From Neckera pumila (lineage: Eukaryota > Streptophyta > Bryopsida > Hypnales > Neckeraceae): a stretch of DNA of 64,000 nt. The translations under genes and the position numbers were made by a program. The notes beneath the pieces are model-generated. The model was given only the letters and a program-made list of their open reading frames with translations, made no database searches and was not told the DNA's origin. Numbering within the stretch: position 1 is the first letter of the stretch; each line of letters starts with the position of its first letter. This document shows, piece by piece, positions 47,562-59,985 of this stretch. The stretch lies in the NCBI GenBank assembly GCA_963969595.1, contig OZ018417.1, forward strand, positions 8,930,501-8,994,500, in the 5' to 3' direction.

Positions 47562-49199
47562 GGATCACTCTTTGTATGTTTTATACCCCCGTGCGACAAG
47601 GGGGTATCTTTAAAGGAGCTATTTACCTCTAGGGCCTCAATAAAAGGGCCCCTATAATTATATAATTTGGCAAAATGGCCTATATTATGGTACTCTATTA
47701 TTACTTATACTAGCCATGTGAGGGCAATTTTCTTTAGGCTATTTTCTTTATAAGGAAAAAAAGTGAATTGAAAATCAAAGTGAAAGCAAAAAGTTTAATA
47801 AAAAGTACAAAGACTGTATGCGTGGAAATCAATCATGTTCCATGCGTTTTGAAACAACTTAGTTTTAGCATTTTAACATGGTATGAAGCATGAATTTTTT
47901 TTCCACATCCTATTTTTTTGTGGAGAGACTATAATTGATGTTAAACTTTTCTTTCTTTCTGACATCCTATTTTTTTAATTTGGGCTATTTGATTTAAGGT
48001 GTATTTTTATTCCTTTTTCACACCTTATTTTTTTTGGTCTAGGGTGAACAATTGGTGTGAATTTTTTTTTCCTTTTTTACATCCTATTTTGTTGGTAAGG
48101 CACTTTGGATGGTTTGAAAAGGGTGTGTCTTTTTTGTGCCCTATTTTTTTTTGTGACACTTTTGTTGGTGGACAATATTTCTTTTTTATTGACATCAATT
48201 TTGTTTTGGTTAGGCTATTTGATTTAGAATGTACTTTTATTCTTTTTTCACACTCATTTACTTTTGGTTTAAGGTTTACTATTGGTGTAAATTTTTTCTT
48301 TCTTTTTTCACATCCTATTTTGTTTGTAAGGCACTTTGGGTGGTTTGGGAAGGATATTTCTTTTTTGCGCCCTATTTTTTTAGGTAAAACTTTTGTTAGT
48401 GTCAAGTATATCTTTCTTGTTGACGTCCTATTCTTAAGGCTCATACACTTTTGTTGGTTTTAAAACACCAATGTATTTCTATAAGAAAAAAATATATCAC
48501 ATATCCAAAATTGAAACACGACACAAAAATATAGCAATGGCATTCCAGCGCTTTTTTTAAAATGTTAGATTTGGGTATCAAAAATGCTCCAAAACATGTC
48601 AAACCACTTGGGATTAAGGTTAGTTCAATCTGGCTTTCAGGTAAATTTATTGAGAAACTTCTGCAAAATGGTTAGTTGAAACAAATTCAATTTAAGCTTG
48701 GTTGTATAATTCAAGTTCTACTCTAGGCCAACATACTTTTGGAAGCATAAAATATATACAAGAAAAACAAAACATGGGAGGCAACAACAAAATTTATGGT
48801 GCCAAAATATGCATCCTTAATAAAGATGTTGACTGCCAAAACATGATAGGCTGAGAACAAACCTAATCATCGCACATTCATCCACAAAGATCAACCATTA
48901 TTCGCCCTGAATTTTCAACCGGGCCAAGTCTAACCCCCATTAATACACCCAGCTATATTGTACTAGACATACGGACCCTACCATATACAATATAGGGGAT
49001 CCCAATGACTAGCCCCTAAATTAGATGTAAAAAAAATGAATGGTCTAGATTTTCAGGCTACCTAACTTACTTATAATGAATTTTTCCCTTTAAATGAACC
49101 CTACTTTATTTGTAATAAAATTATAAAATTTACTTCAAGAAAATAAACCCTTCTCTATATTATGCCACACGTCATTTCTAAAATGCGCTCAGTGATCCA
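47562..49199. mobile_element. Mutator-like non-autonomous element A
   Basis: The left end GGATCACTC and right end (reversed) GGATCACTGAG form short terminal inverted repeats, flanked by CTCAGGT on both sides (47555-47561 and 49200-49206). The left 280 bp are homologous to the reversed right end of element B (59683 leftwards). The right 120 bp, reversed, are homologous to the left end of B (57978 rightwards). The interior 47990-48460 is a T-rich tandem duplication of about 230 bp (TTTTTTCACA(T/C)CCTATTTT, GGCACTTTGGATGGTTTG). The 154-residue frame over it is low-complexity and unlikely to be a protein. The long duplication favours Mutator or hAT-like over other classes. Confidence 0.7.
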
Positions 49200-49206
49200 C
49201 TCAGGT

Positions 49207-49889
49207 CCAAAACTTACGAGTAGTTAAAATTTAACCATAGGAAAATAAGGGTTTCCTTTAAAAGGAATTAATAAAGAATCTTTTAGGTCAAATTAGGTTT
49301 GAAATTAGAATTCAATAGTCAATTTTATTAAGAATCCAACCCTAAAATTCAGAATTTAGTTAAACCTTGTTACTACTTCCAATTAGTGGAAGAAGACTTA
49401 CGTTAGAATTAGGAATTAACCTCAAAATCCCAATAACTTTCACTGGTAATTCAAAATCTACCCTTTTTCACCACTTGATAGAAAGAAGGGTACATTCTAC
49501 CACTCATTTAGATACATATCTAGTTTGGATTAGTCTTTATTTTTTCTTCCGTGGTTTGATTAACCACGAACTTCTAACCTTTAACAAATAGTGTGATTGA
49601 CTATTTGAAATCAAAGAATTCTCAGGTAACAAAAAAGTGTCCATTGCTTGGAAGGTGTACACTTCCTTAGGAGTCACACACCTAGGAGTGAATCTCCATT
49701 CTAAAAAGCCGCTAGGATCCGTGTGCCACTTTCTAATTCAAGGGTGGAATTAGAAACACTCACAACCTCCCACATTGGAATCCACTTGCTGCACACTGTG
49801 ATGCGGGGTGGCAAACAGTGAGTCCAAGATCATCATTGTTGTCTTGACACCACATCTATAAGGCAGTCAATGTACAAGCGGGTGGAACA
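49207..49889. other. Spacer, nothing recognised
   Basis: AT-rich to 49620, then somewhat GC-richer with short frames only. No element ends are visible in it. Confidence 0.35.
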
Positions 49890-50052
49890 CACTACAAGAA
49901 AATGGGGCGTTTTAAATGAGTTTTTAAATATAGTCCTAGACATAAGGTTTTAAGTAATGACCTTTAAGGCAATTTTTAGCAAATTTTTACTAGAATTACA
50001 TGTATTTGTAGTAAAATTTTGCTGAAAATTGCCTTAAAGGTCATAATTAACA
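49890..50052. mobile_element. CACTA-type MITE, truncated right arm
   Basis: Starts CACTACAAGAAAATGGGGC, a common plant CACTA-type terminus. Its palindromic interior (AATGACCTTTAAGGCAATTT paired with AAATTGCCTTAAAGGTCAT) matches the MITE at 26750-26976. The outer part of the right arm is missing. An isolated right-type terminus TTTTTTCTCGTAGTG lies at 51572-51586 and could belong to the same or another element. Confidence 0.65.
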
Positions 50053-50281
50053 AAAGATCAAGGTGTTTATGTTGATTGCAAAAAAAAAATTGGGCTCAAT
50101 TGATTCAGCAGCCTTCTAAACAAATATCAAGATAAATTTGTTGATTTGACCAAAAAGAAAATTTGCTCAATTGATTCAACAATCCTCTAAACATCATTTT
50201 CATTTCCCACAAACTATAGTAGTAGGGTATGGTTGGCAGAAAATAATTATTTAAAAGTAAGCCAAAATTAATTTTTCTAAT

Positions 50282-51222
50282 CAATTCAATGCATATTTCA
50301 TTTTAACCTTTGATGGTGTTTATTTTGGTAATAGAAGGAAGAAAAGACAAGGTCTTTATACAAGTGGGATGGTAGAAGGTAGGACAACCTGTATGGGATA
50401 TGTGAAGTAATGGGATTAGTAGTTCTAGTCAAATCAAAAGTTGGAATTGTGGTTAAAAAGCAGAATTTCAAGCCTCATTTAGGTAGCATAGAATAACTTT
50501 TTCAAAAAAATTGGAGCTGAAATAATGTGTAAAATCAAACTAACTTGCATCTCCAAAAATTTGTTTGAGGTTTTGAGCTTCCAATCAAAAGTGGGATGGT
50601 AGAAGGTAGGACAACCCGTATGGCAAATTCTAGAGAGGGGTTGGAAGAGAATTCTTTTTTGACAATTTCAAATATCCTCTTTGCAATTTGTTCATAACTT
50701 TTGATTGGAAGCTCAAAGCCTCAAATGGATTTTCGAAGATGCAAGTTAGTTTGATTTTGCACATTAACTTAGTTCAAACTTTTATGAAAAAAATTATTCT
50801 ACACTGCCTAAATGAGGTCTAAAATTCTACTTTTAAACCACAATTCCAACTTTTGACTTAACTATGAGTCCCTTCCAACCCCTCTTTAAAATTTCACCAT
50901 AACTTTTGATCGGAAGCTCAAAATCTCAAACAGATTTTTGGAGATGCAAGTTAGTTTGATTTTACACATTATTTCAGCTCAAATTTTTTTGAAAAAAGTT
51001 ATTCTATGCTACCTAAATGAGGTCTTAAATTCTACTTTTTAACCACAATTCCAACTTTTGACTTGACTAGAACTACTAATCCCGTCACTTCACATATCCC
51101 GTATGGGTTGTCCTACCTTCTATCACCCCACTTGTATAAAGACCTTGTCTCTCTTCCTTCTATTACCAAGGTAAGCATCACTCAAAGGTTAAAATGCAAT
51201 ATGCATTGAACTAATTGGAATA
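50282..51222. repeat. Three-armed fold-back element, about 940 bp
   Basis: The left arm (50282-50655) and the outer right arm (about 50870-51222) are inverted copies with about 90 percent identity over 340 bp; GAGACAAGGTCTTTATACAA-type blocks and GTAGAAGGTAGGACAACC occur inverted at each end. A middle segment (50655-50870) is a further copy of the inner arm in the right-arm orientation. A short segment containing GTAGAAGGTAGGACAACC is also duplicated inside the left arm (50590-50623). It shares arm sequence with the fold-back element at 15708-16304. Confidence 0.85.
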
Positions 51223-51779
51223 TAGTAATGAATTTTGGCATTCAAAGTTCAATGTATATATTAAATTACTTTGAATGTAGTGTTGAGTTTTTTGAAGTTA
51301 CAATTTAAAGTGCAAAAATCATTTTGGAAACTTTAATTAATTATTTGGTACCAATTGTTGGCTACTGACTTGGCAGACTTGCCTAAGTGGCAATGTTTGT
51401 TGATGTGGCAACTTCCGTGGCAAATTATTGAATATGAATGTTTTTAAAAATTTGACAAAATCACGATATAAAATCAACATATATGTCTTGATTTTTGTCC
51501 GAATCAAAATGTCCTAATCAATTGTCCTAACCAACATACATAAATTGATTATCCTATTGATTAGGACACTGTTTTTTCTCGTAGTGGACTGCAGGGATAC
51601 CTGTTGTGCTAGAGTGGAAGAAGTCCTCAAATATACTATGTGCATTTCAAGGCCTTCTCCATGGTGCTACAATTATTTCAAAATCTTTGACTTCTCCTCT
51701 GTTACACATTATGATTTTAGTGACGTATTTAGGAAATGAATGTCACATTTATTCACCTTGTTATTAGTTGAATGTTTAA

Positions 51780-54172
51780 GCATGCAAACCGGACGCTGTA
51801 ACGGTTGCAGCAACTACTTGTTCATATGGAGGTACAACTCCAGGGAATCGTGCACGAAGAGGTTGTCGGAGTCAGTCATCAATCAACAATGGAATCATTG
51901 ATGTAAAGTCAAACAGGCCACCAGAGTCCCCTGAACCTCTTCCAATGGATGCAACTCAATTCACATTGCTAATGACAAGGACCCGCCTGGAATGTCTCTC
52001 TGCCTCACTGATATCATGGACAAGGGTGCAATTGTTCAGACGTCCAATAAGCGAGGATGAAGACCATGAATTTGGCGACCCCAACTTCAATGCACCACAA
52101 GGCATTGCTAGCTGCGTGGTCACTGATGGAGCTTCAAGTCTTCCATGTTGCGTTTGTGTCTTCCTCCGTGATCTTCAATGAGGTGGTGAAGTCCTTCACG
52201 TGCCATGTCCATCTGTTGTCGGGAAAATTTTAGGCAAGGAACAAGGAGCAAATGGAACCGATCTACTGCTATGCAATTTTGGTGGATACTTGGGGGTGCA
52301 AACAGTGCCTCAATCTGTTTGTGAGTTGGTTTCAAAGCTAGCACCTTCATGCAAGGAGATGGCCAATGGATCTGGCAATCACGCAGAGGAACCTCAAGAA
52401 GTGCAAGGGGGATATGTTGCTCCGCCAGGGTGGAAATTGCCTGATACTGACTTTGAGCATGATTGGGATCCAGTATTATCTGATTTGGGAAGTGAAGACA
52501 ATGGATTATTGAGTGGTGCAAGTTCCATTGACAATGATCCAATCTTGGTACTCGGGAAGCTTGGCATTTACTTGGTCCAGAATCTGAGAGAATAGACCTT
52601 GAGCAAAAATATGCTGAGTGTAAGTTGCATGCCCAATCATGGTTGTTATTGCCGCGGCAACCGTTTAGGGGTAAGCCCTCTGGAGCTAGTGATGATCTCC
52701 AATCTGACTCTTTATTGGAGCCTATTGACTACTTCCTTCTCTTCTGGGACAATACGCTTCAACAAAAGATGGTGCGTGAAAGTAACAGCTATGCTGAATT
52801 TTATCCAACAACCGGGAAACAAAAAGGTGGTGAACATGTATCAAAGCCAATTACTTTGGAAGAATTCCAGCAATTCACAGGGATTTGTTGCCTGATGGAA
52901 ATAAGGAACCAACCCTCCATATGTGACTATTGGCGACGAGGGCATGGCGCTCTTTATTGTGAAGATATTGCAAATACAATGTCTCAATGGCGGTTTGAAT
53001 ATATTTTAAGATGTCTCCACATGAGATCATGAGCTGAGTTTGTGAACGACAAAGAAAGTCCTAACTCTGTTCCATTGGCAAGTGCAGATGGATATTCGAG
53101 CACGTGCAATCTAAGTTCCAAAAATTTTGGAACTTGTCCCCTTACATCACGGTTGATGAATGCATGGTGGCCTACAATGGGCGCTTTTGTTTGTTCAAAC
53201 AATATCTCCTTGCCAAGCCAATTACCCATGGCATCAAAATTTGGGCAATGGCTTGCTTGGTTACTAGCTATGTATACAAATTGGAAATCTACGTGGGGAA
53301 GTTGAACGCAAAGCCCTCTGTTTCCACTGCATCACATATTGGCATGGTAGGCAAGGTGGTTAGCCACTTGACGGAAGGACTTGAAGGGCAATGGTACACG
53401 GTGACTTGTGATAACTATTTCACCTCACCTTACCTATTTGATGATTTGCTAGGTCGTGGATTTTATGCAATTGGAACTGCACAAAAGGAGCAAAAGGGAT
53501 TCTCATCGAGCCTAAACATCAACCACAAACAGCCAAGAGGCACGCTACACATTCAAGTACACAAGGATTGTCAAATGGCCGCAATCCTTTGGCAGGATAC
53601 TAAGGTGTGTGTTTCTTGGTAACTGACACTGATCCCATGGTCTCTGGTAGAGTGGTGACGAACCGAGTGTCAGGGCAAAGAATTGCCGAGGTAGCAACAT
53701 GCCTCATCCAGCTCTTGTACTCTCAGGACATGGGTGGGGTTGATGTGGGCAACCAGAAACTATCTTATTACAGCACTCAAATTGCCACCAAAAAATGGCG
53801 GCAACGGGTGTAATTTTTTTGCTTGGATTCTTCAATAGCAAATGCCTTCACTATTCACAAGCAGACATTGAGAAGATTAAGCATTAAACCGGTCACTCAC
53901 AAAGACTTTCAGTTGTGTTTGGCGTACAGTCTCATGGGTCGCCCTTACCGTAGTGGAAGTGCAAATTGTGAAGCTCTAAACCCACACCGCAGGGTTCTAC
54001 CTCAGCCCTGCTTAACCTTTGTCAGCCATATTCCACGGAGGACTACATTGCGCCGAGTTTGTCATATCTGCAAACGAAGAATGCTTTGGATTTGCCCGCA
54101 ATGCACTGGTGTTCGCTTGTGCACGCAGGAATGCTTTGAGTTCTTTCACACCTCTGGTGGTGCTCAACTGTG
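51780..54172 (+). pseudogene. piggyBac-type transposase, disrupted
   Basis: The frame opens after a stop at 51777-51779 without an ATG. An acidic N-terminal part (first ATG 51945) has a TGA at 52179-52181 and is followed by a second stretch to 52595. The DDE_Tnp_1_7 core follows in a shifted frame: FRGKPSGASDD, ITLEEFQQFTGI, then after a TGA (53030) and a frameshift, PYITVDECMVAYNGRF, KIWAMACLV, TVTCDNYFTSPYLFDDL, and after another frameshift DMGGVDVGNQKLSYYS. The three catalytic Asp codons are at 53155, 53410 and 53742. A TAA precedes the last stretch. That stretch ends in the Cys-rich zinc-binding domain (CHIC, CPQC, CTQEC, FFHT; 54060-54150), which binds the transposon ends in piggyBac. 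At least three stops and three frame changes make it non-functional as it stands, but all key residues are kept. piggyBac transposes into TTAA. Confidence 0.9.
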
Positions 54173-54179
54173 ACTACAT

Positions 54180-55989
54180 TATCCTTCATGCGTTGGTCTG
54201 GATCCCTCAGGTGCGCTCAAAATTGTTTTTTTTTATTCGTCATTTGGGTGATTGCATGAAACACCTTTACTATTTATTGCGTTTTCACAATACTCATGAT
54301 TTTTTTTCTGGAGTACTTTAACATTAGAAAAATAATTTTTTAAAAATATAAAAAATATGGCTAATGTATACACCTTTAAGATGAAGGTAACCACCAAAGG
54401 AAAAACCTAGGAACATTCTCTAAGTAGGAGAACTAGAAAAGTGCCAAAACTCATGAAAATAGGTACTTTGATGTTTAAATTAGTTAAAAATAGGAAATAA
54501 TTTTAAATAAATAAAATAAAAATTGGCCATTTCTAAAAACTCTATGTAGATGGTCAATCATAAAAGAAACCACCAAAAATATGTTTTATTTGTTTAAAAA
54601 TGGAAGCTGAATGAAGCCCACTTTGTGAGCTTCTACACCACATAAATTTGAGTATTATTAAAATTGCTTTGGACAATAGATATTAGTCTACTAGAAGACC
54701 ATCTTCACCAAATTTCAGCTCCAAATTCATTTTTTTGGGTACTACATAGTTCTAAAAACCCCAAATTGGCAAGTGTGACATAATATCGGGGGCTATTATT
54801 AAATAGTAAAACATTTTCTAAAACTTCCAAAAAAATTGGACAAGGTGTATAATAGCCATAAGTAACTTGTCGATGAATTTTGAGTCATTTGAAGTCAAAA
54901 CGCAAAAGTTCTAACCAAAAAACTAATCAACATGCAATGTGTGACAGAACATAGTACAGGTGTTTCATGCAATGACCCATTTTTGCTTCCCATTTTTGGA
55001 AGGCATGTGAGAGAGTGCTTGGAATTTCCATACTTCATGATCACATATGATCCTTTCTCTCTCAGTATAGTCAAATTGGAAGTGCTTAGCATATATTAAG
55101 AATCGTGGGCATTGTAGAAATTAAATGAAAATGAATGGAACTTTGGGAATTTGAGAACACCATGCAAATGCTTACCAATTGGATCACACGCAAGGACATG
55201 CTGCTATTGGACTTGAAGAGTATAGGTGAAATTCCTCAGAGTTTGATCTAAAATTGAGCATATGATGTTGAAATTGAGCTGTGATGCTTTGTCAGATCAA
55301 ACTCTGAGGAATTTCATTCAATTTCAGCATCATATGCTGTCCAACTATAGTTTTTGTTCCCTTTGTTTTTTCTTGTAATTAACTGCATTTGTGTATTCCT
55401 CAAGTGATTGGAAAATACATATGTTATGATTTATTGGAACTTTGTTGCTAGAAAGCATTTTTTGTCATATAATAAAGTGTGTTGTTGCATGGATTCATTG
55501 ACTTGTATGTGCTCCATGTTTTTCTGCTTGAGCATTTTATGATTTCTAATGCTGCGCATGGTTATTTGAACAGGATATATGAAGTGTTGGTAATCCCTTG
55601 AATGGAAGCTATAAAAATTACAGTACATGTTGGAATAAGATTTGATTCAAACTAAATGAGCTTTTCAAGTGGACCAACTGCAAGGTGGTGATAATATGGT
55701 GCAGTTGATGGCCATGATGGATTATCAAGTTGCTTTGTCCATGGATTTGTGCATTTGATTTGACAATTCTTGGAGCGTATTTCTTTCTCAGAACTGGGAA
55801 AGAATATCATGATCGGGCTGGTCAAATGCGCCAAAATTCATTGCTCAGCCCTCCGAGTCATTACTTTTTCAATCCGGATGGTCAGATTCTCTTAAATCAT
55901 CTCTAATTGGTGCTGCAAGAAATGTTCAAAGAAAATGCAATAAACGTTTGGCCCGCCTACTAAATTGACCATGAGCGTTAATGGGTTAA
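54180..55989. other. piggyBac 3' flank; possible right end at 55986-55989
   Basis: AT-rich without a gene. Near the right edge GCGTTAATGGG is followed by TTAA (55986-55989). Read inward that is TTAACCCATTAACGC, a good candidate for the right terminus of the element carrying the transposase. The interleaved inverted repeats at 55227-55337 are listed separately. Confidence 0.4.
55227..55337. repeat. Two interleaved inverted-repeat pairs
   Basis: Pair A: 55227-55249 and 55294-55316 are exact reverse complements over 23 bp (TGAAATTCCTCAGAGTTTG start). Pair B: 55258-55277 and 55318-55337 match at 19 of 20 positions (GCATATGATGTTGAAATTGA). The order is A-B-A'-B', so the two stems cross. Confidence 0.85.
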
Positions 55990-57968
55990 TACAACTGACA
56001 CTTCATTCCATTTTACTTGTGCTATGACTCTAGTTGCTCTATAGTTGTATTAGCATCCAGTGACTTCAAATCAACTAGGATTCATAGACAAGTTGTTGAC
56101 AAAAGCATCTATTGCAACTCCCTTCTTACTTATGTCTAAATACGTATGAGACTCAAGACAACTATTGATCAATTAGTTTACAATTGAATGAATGAACAAT
56201 TAATAATTGATTGCTACAATTGCACTAAAAGAATAACATGAACGGTCATTTGCCACATAAATATTGTGGGATCTACCAATGAACCAATCATAGTGAGCCA
56301 TGTCATTGGTGTTGGTTCATATAATGAAGCAATAATCATTTACCACGTCCGCCAAGTGGAGTCAAATAGTAGTCATTTATCATTTATAAACGGCATGTTA
56401 GGCAAATAGATCAATACAAATAGTCAAATGCTAGATGTCACATAGACAACTGATGGAAATGTCAAACTAGACGGTACATGCCACTTTAGTGCTGCTGCAA
56501 TGCCACATTAATGGACCACAACACATCAATGCCACTAGACATGCCTTGTCGTCTACCCCATGACACTTTAGCATCCACGTCCAAAATGTCAGATAATGAA
56601 GTTCTACATGAGAAAGTGGATTATTCTATTGAAATATACAATTTGGTGTCAAAATACAATTTGTTTGTTGCAGTTGTAACCCTAAAACATTAGCTCAGTT
56701 GTAAGTGGCCGTTGCAACTACAAAATCCCTATTATAAAACTCTAGCTATAAAATACATGCTTTTCTATAAATGTAAATAATTTTTCATTCACGTCCTATA
56801 GAATCATTTGTGATTCAATTGGCCCGGTGTTCTTGTGCTTATTAGACATTGTTGCAAATTCCATAATGGACATACTATTAATTAATAATTTTTTCAATTG
56901 TCATAGTACTAGTATCATAAAGTATCTTTATAGTTAGTATTAATTATGAAAAGGAGAATAAACCAAATGTTTTTGTTAGGTTGAATATGTTGGTGTAAAT
57001 GAAAATGAGACACTTACTAAAAACAATTTAGGTACGTCATTCTAAATAATGAATTTGTAATTACCCAAATAGCAGCATTTTCAAACTGTTATATAAAAAT
57101 TGTTGGATTTATTGGTCAATGAAAGAAGAACAAGTAACAAATTTTTTTCCCAAGAGTGGCTGATTAACTTCTTTGATTGTTTTGTAAGTACAATGATTAC
57201 GCAAGATCTAAACCTCTCACATGCAATTCCTTCTCCCAAGGAAATCCAACTCCAAACTCACATACACAAAATCCTCTTTGTAAATTTTGCTCTATAAGAA
57301 GACCTACAACACACTTCGGAAGATTATCAATGTGTATTGGTTCTTCATCTCCCTCAACCATTGTGATTTGTCTATTGCGGAAGTCCTCCCAATCTAAAGC
57401 TTAGCTAAGCTTGAACAACATTTCAGCAACACTCCTACATACATCCCCATTTGTTGCCACCTTTATTTGGACATCCTCTTTCTCTCAATTTACTCCCTCA
57501 CTGACCTCTACCTTCTTTTGATCTACTTCCACATTCACCTCCACTACAATCTGAATCCTCACCCTCATCCTCAACATCCCCGCCCCTTTGTAGTCCCCTC
57601 CAAATTGTATCACAAGCCCACCCAGTATAAAGCATGAAGTAATTTTAGCATCTCAACTTGGGTATCACACAAACAAATATCCAAAACCTTAGGTGGATTC
57701 ACCTCAGGGTTGAAGATGTTTGTAATGCACGCAAGCCCTAGGTTTGTTCCTCTTGGAATTGCACCAAGTTGCAATATGAGGACTCTAATAACTTAAGTAA
57801 AATTCAAGTACCTCGGGTGATTCCAAAAATTAACTCCTTGAGCTCTCAAGATCTCTCTGGTCTGATAAGGCAAAATGCTGGGTACCCTCCCATGGGATGT
57901 AGTATTGAGGCTGGAGGGGTGCAGAGCTCCCTAAAAAGATAACAACAACGTGAATAGTAGAATCGTAA
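55990..57968. other. AT-rich intergenic DNA
   Basis: Short frames at 56511-56693 and 57100-57404 have no motif. 57480-57620 is C/T-rich (CCTC-rich on the plus strand). No gene, RNA gene or defined element. Confidence 0.4.
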
Positions 57969-57977
57969 TGTAGCACC

Positions 57978-59683
57978 TTGGGGGGGGTCACTTAGTGCAC
58001 TTTCAAAACCAGGTGCGGCTTAATATAGATAGGATTTTATTCCTTTCACATAAATCTTATAAATAGATTACAAGTAATGTAGGGGCCCTAGAAAGGCACA
58101 AAGTCATTATAAGTAACTAAGGTAGCCTAGAAATGGAGACCATTAATTTTTATTTACATGTAATGAAGAAGCATCATATTAGAATTCTATGTACTGTAAT
58201 TAGTATAACCTGCTGGAATAGCTGGGCTTGACCTAGATTCATTTAGTTTAGGTGCAGCTGCTGGAACTCAGTGGATGCAAGCACTACCTACCCAAAACTT
58301 TGTGCATGAATTGCCTACTGACCGGGCTAGTGACTTCAAATTTTCAGGGATTTGCTCGTTAGTCTTGGCGCTCTTCCTCGTGTTGTTGTGGTTTGGTTAG
58401 GATTTGTGACATAATTTTTTCACTTAGGAGTGTGTAGATTAGAGGCAATGTTTTTTTTCATGCTGCAAGTTTTCAAATTTTGACCCTCATATGCTTTTGT
58501 AAATGCATTTTTTGTTGATATCCATTGACTATAGTACACATTGAAACCTGATTCTATTTGCATGAAATTTGTGATATACACAGTGTTTTTGAACATGTAA
58601 ATCATTAGTTCATTGCAGTTTAGTATTTCTTGTCTGCCTTTTTAAGCTCTATTATTCAGCCATGGATTTGCATTTTTGTATTGTTTGGCTCTTGTGTTTC
58701 ATGTATGGTTAGATGTGAGGTCCATACAATAATTGTAGAATTGAAATGATAGCCGAGTTTGTAGAAGGATACCTTCTTGAAATTTTTTTTACTAAATTTC
58801 TTACATAAGCCTACCGAGATTGACATGTAATGCAACTTGTTTCATGTGATTTGGAGCTTTGTGGAAGTAGTTATGAATTGTTAAAGTTTGGGTGAAGTTT
58901 ATAGCATTGTCAAGTAAGAGTATGTTAGAATTTGGGTTATACTCCCTATTTTTTTTTTCTTATATGGCTGAATTTGGGGACCTTAGTCTTCTAGAAAGAT
59001 TTTTCACTTCATTTCCTTCAAATGGCATACTTTTTATGTACTTGTATGTTTGAGTTTTGGTTATGCTCCCCATTTTTTTCCTTTTATTCACTATGATGAA
59101 CTTAATATGAAGTTGTTTTTAATTATGTTCTCTATTTTACTCCATCACACAACTATGGTGGGATTTGTATGTTTGAATTTTAATTATGCACCCTATTTTT
59201 TTTATGTACTTGTATGTTTGAGGTTTGGTTATGCTCCCCATTTTTTTCCTTTTACTCTTCACTATGATGAACTTAGTAGGAAATTGTTTGGATTATGTTC
59301 TCTATTTTATTCCATCACACAACTATGATGCAAGTTTGTATATTTGAGTTTTGATTATGCACCCAATTTTTTTTAATTTACTACAAACTTCAGTGAACAT
59401 TGTATGTTTGATGTAGTCTTTGTACTTTTTTCCATTATGCTTTTGCTTTTACTTTGCTTTTCTATTACCTTTTTTTCCTTATAAAGAATAAAGCTAGCAA
59501 AAATTACATTGATTTGGAGATTATAAGTAATGATAGAGTGCCATAATGTAGGCCAATTTGCCAAATTATATAATTATAAGGACCCTTTTATTCTTGTCTA
59601 GGAGGTAAATAGTCCCCTAAAAAATATCCCATTGCCGCACATGGGGTCCAAAATATACATAGAGTGAACCCCCCCCCACAAAG
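57978..59683. mobile_element. Mutator-like non-autonomous element B, 9-bp duplication
   Basis: Flanked on both sides by TGTAGCACC (57969-57977 and 59684-59692), a 9-bp duplication typical of Mutator-like elements. Ends are TTGGGGGGGGTCACTTAG on the left and, reversed, a G-run followed by TTCACTCTATG on the right. It is related to element A (47562-49199) in the opposite orientation. The interior 58925-59380 is a T-rich tandem array (TATGCTCCCCATTTTTTTCC, CACTATGATGAACTTA, CATCACACAACTATG). No transposase is visible. Confidence 0.8.
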
Positions 59684-59985
59684 TGTAGCACCAATTCCAC
59701 ATGTCTGTGCGCCTGACGCACATTTCTTCTCAATGATTGGGCATCCTCCGTCCGCCAATTTTCTGCAAGAGGGATGAGCTTTTCCAGGGAAGGGTCGTTA
59801 AGGCAAGTAGGATACTTCATCCCTACCATATACACCTTCAGTGTCTCAATTTGTATAGCCATAGGAGCAAGCGCGAGTTGAGAGCAAAGCCCAATAAGTA
59901 ACAATTTGATTCTTTATATTTTTAAACAATTAATTCTAGTACTTATATTAACTAAAAAAAAAATCGTTTCAAATGCTTTTGTATT

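Noticed and set aside
47999..48463. 154-residue frame (+) and 139-residue frame (-) in the T-rich region
   Set aside because: Both come from a T-rich tandem duplication inside a transposable element; composition is extreme and the two strands mirror each other.
49890..51586. One complete CACTA element from CACTACAAG to TCGTAGTG
   Set aside because: The flanking triplets differ (ACA and GAC) and the left part is better explained as a truncated copy of the 26750 MITE; kept as two separate ends.
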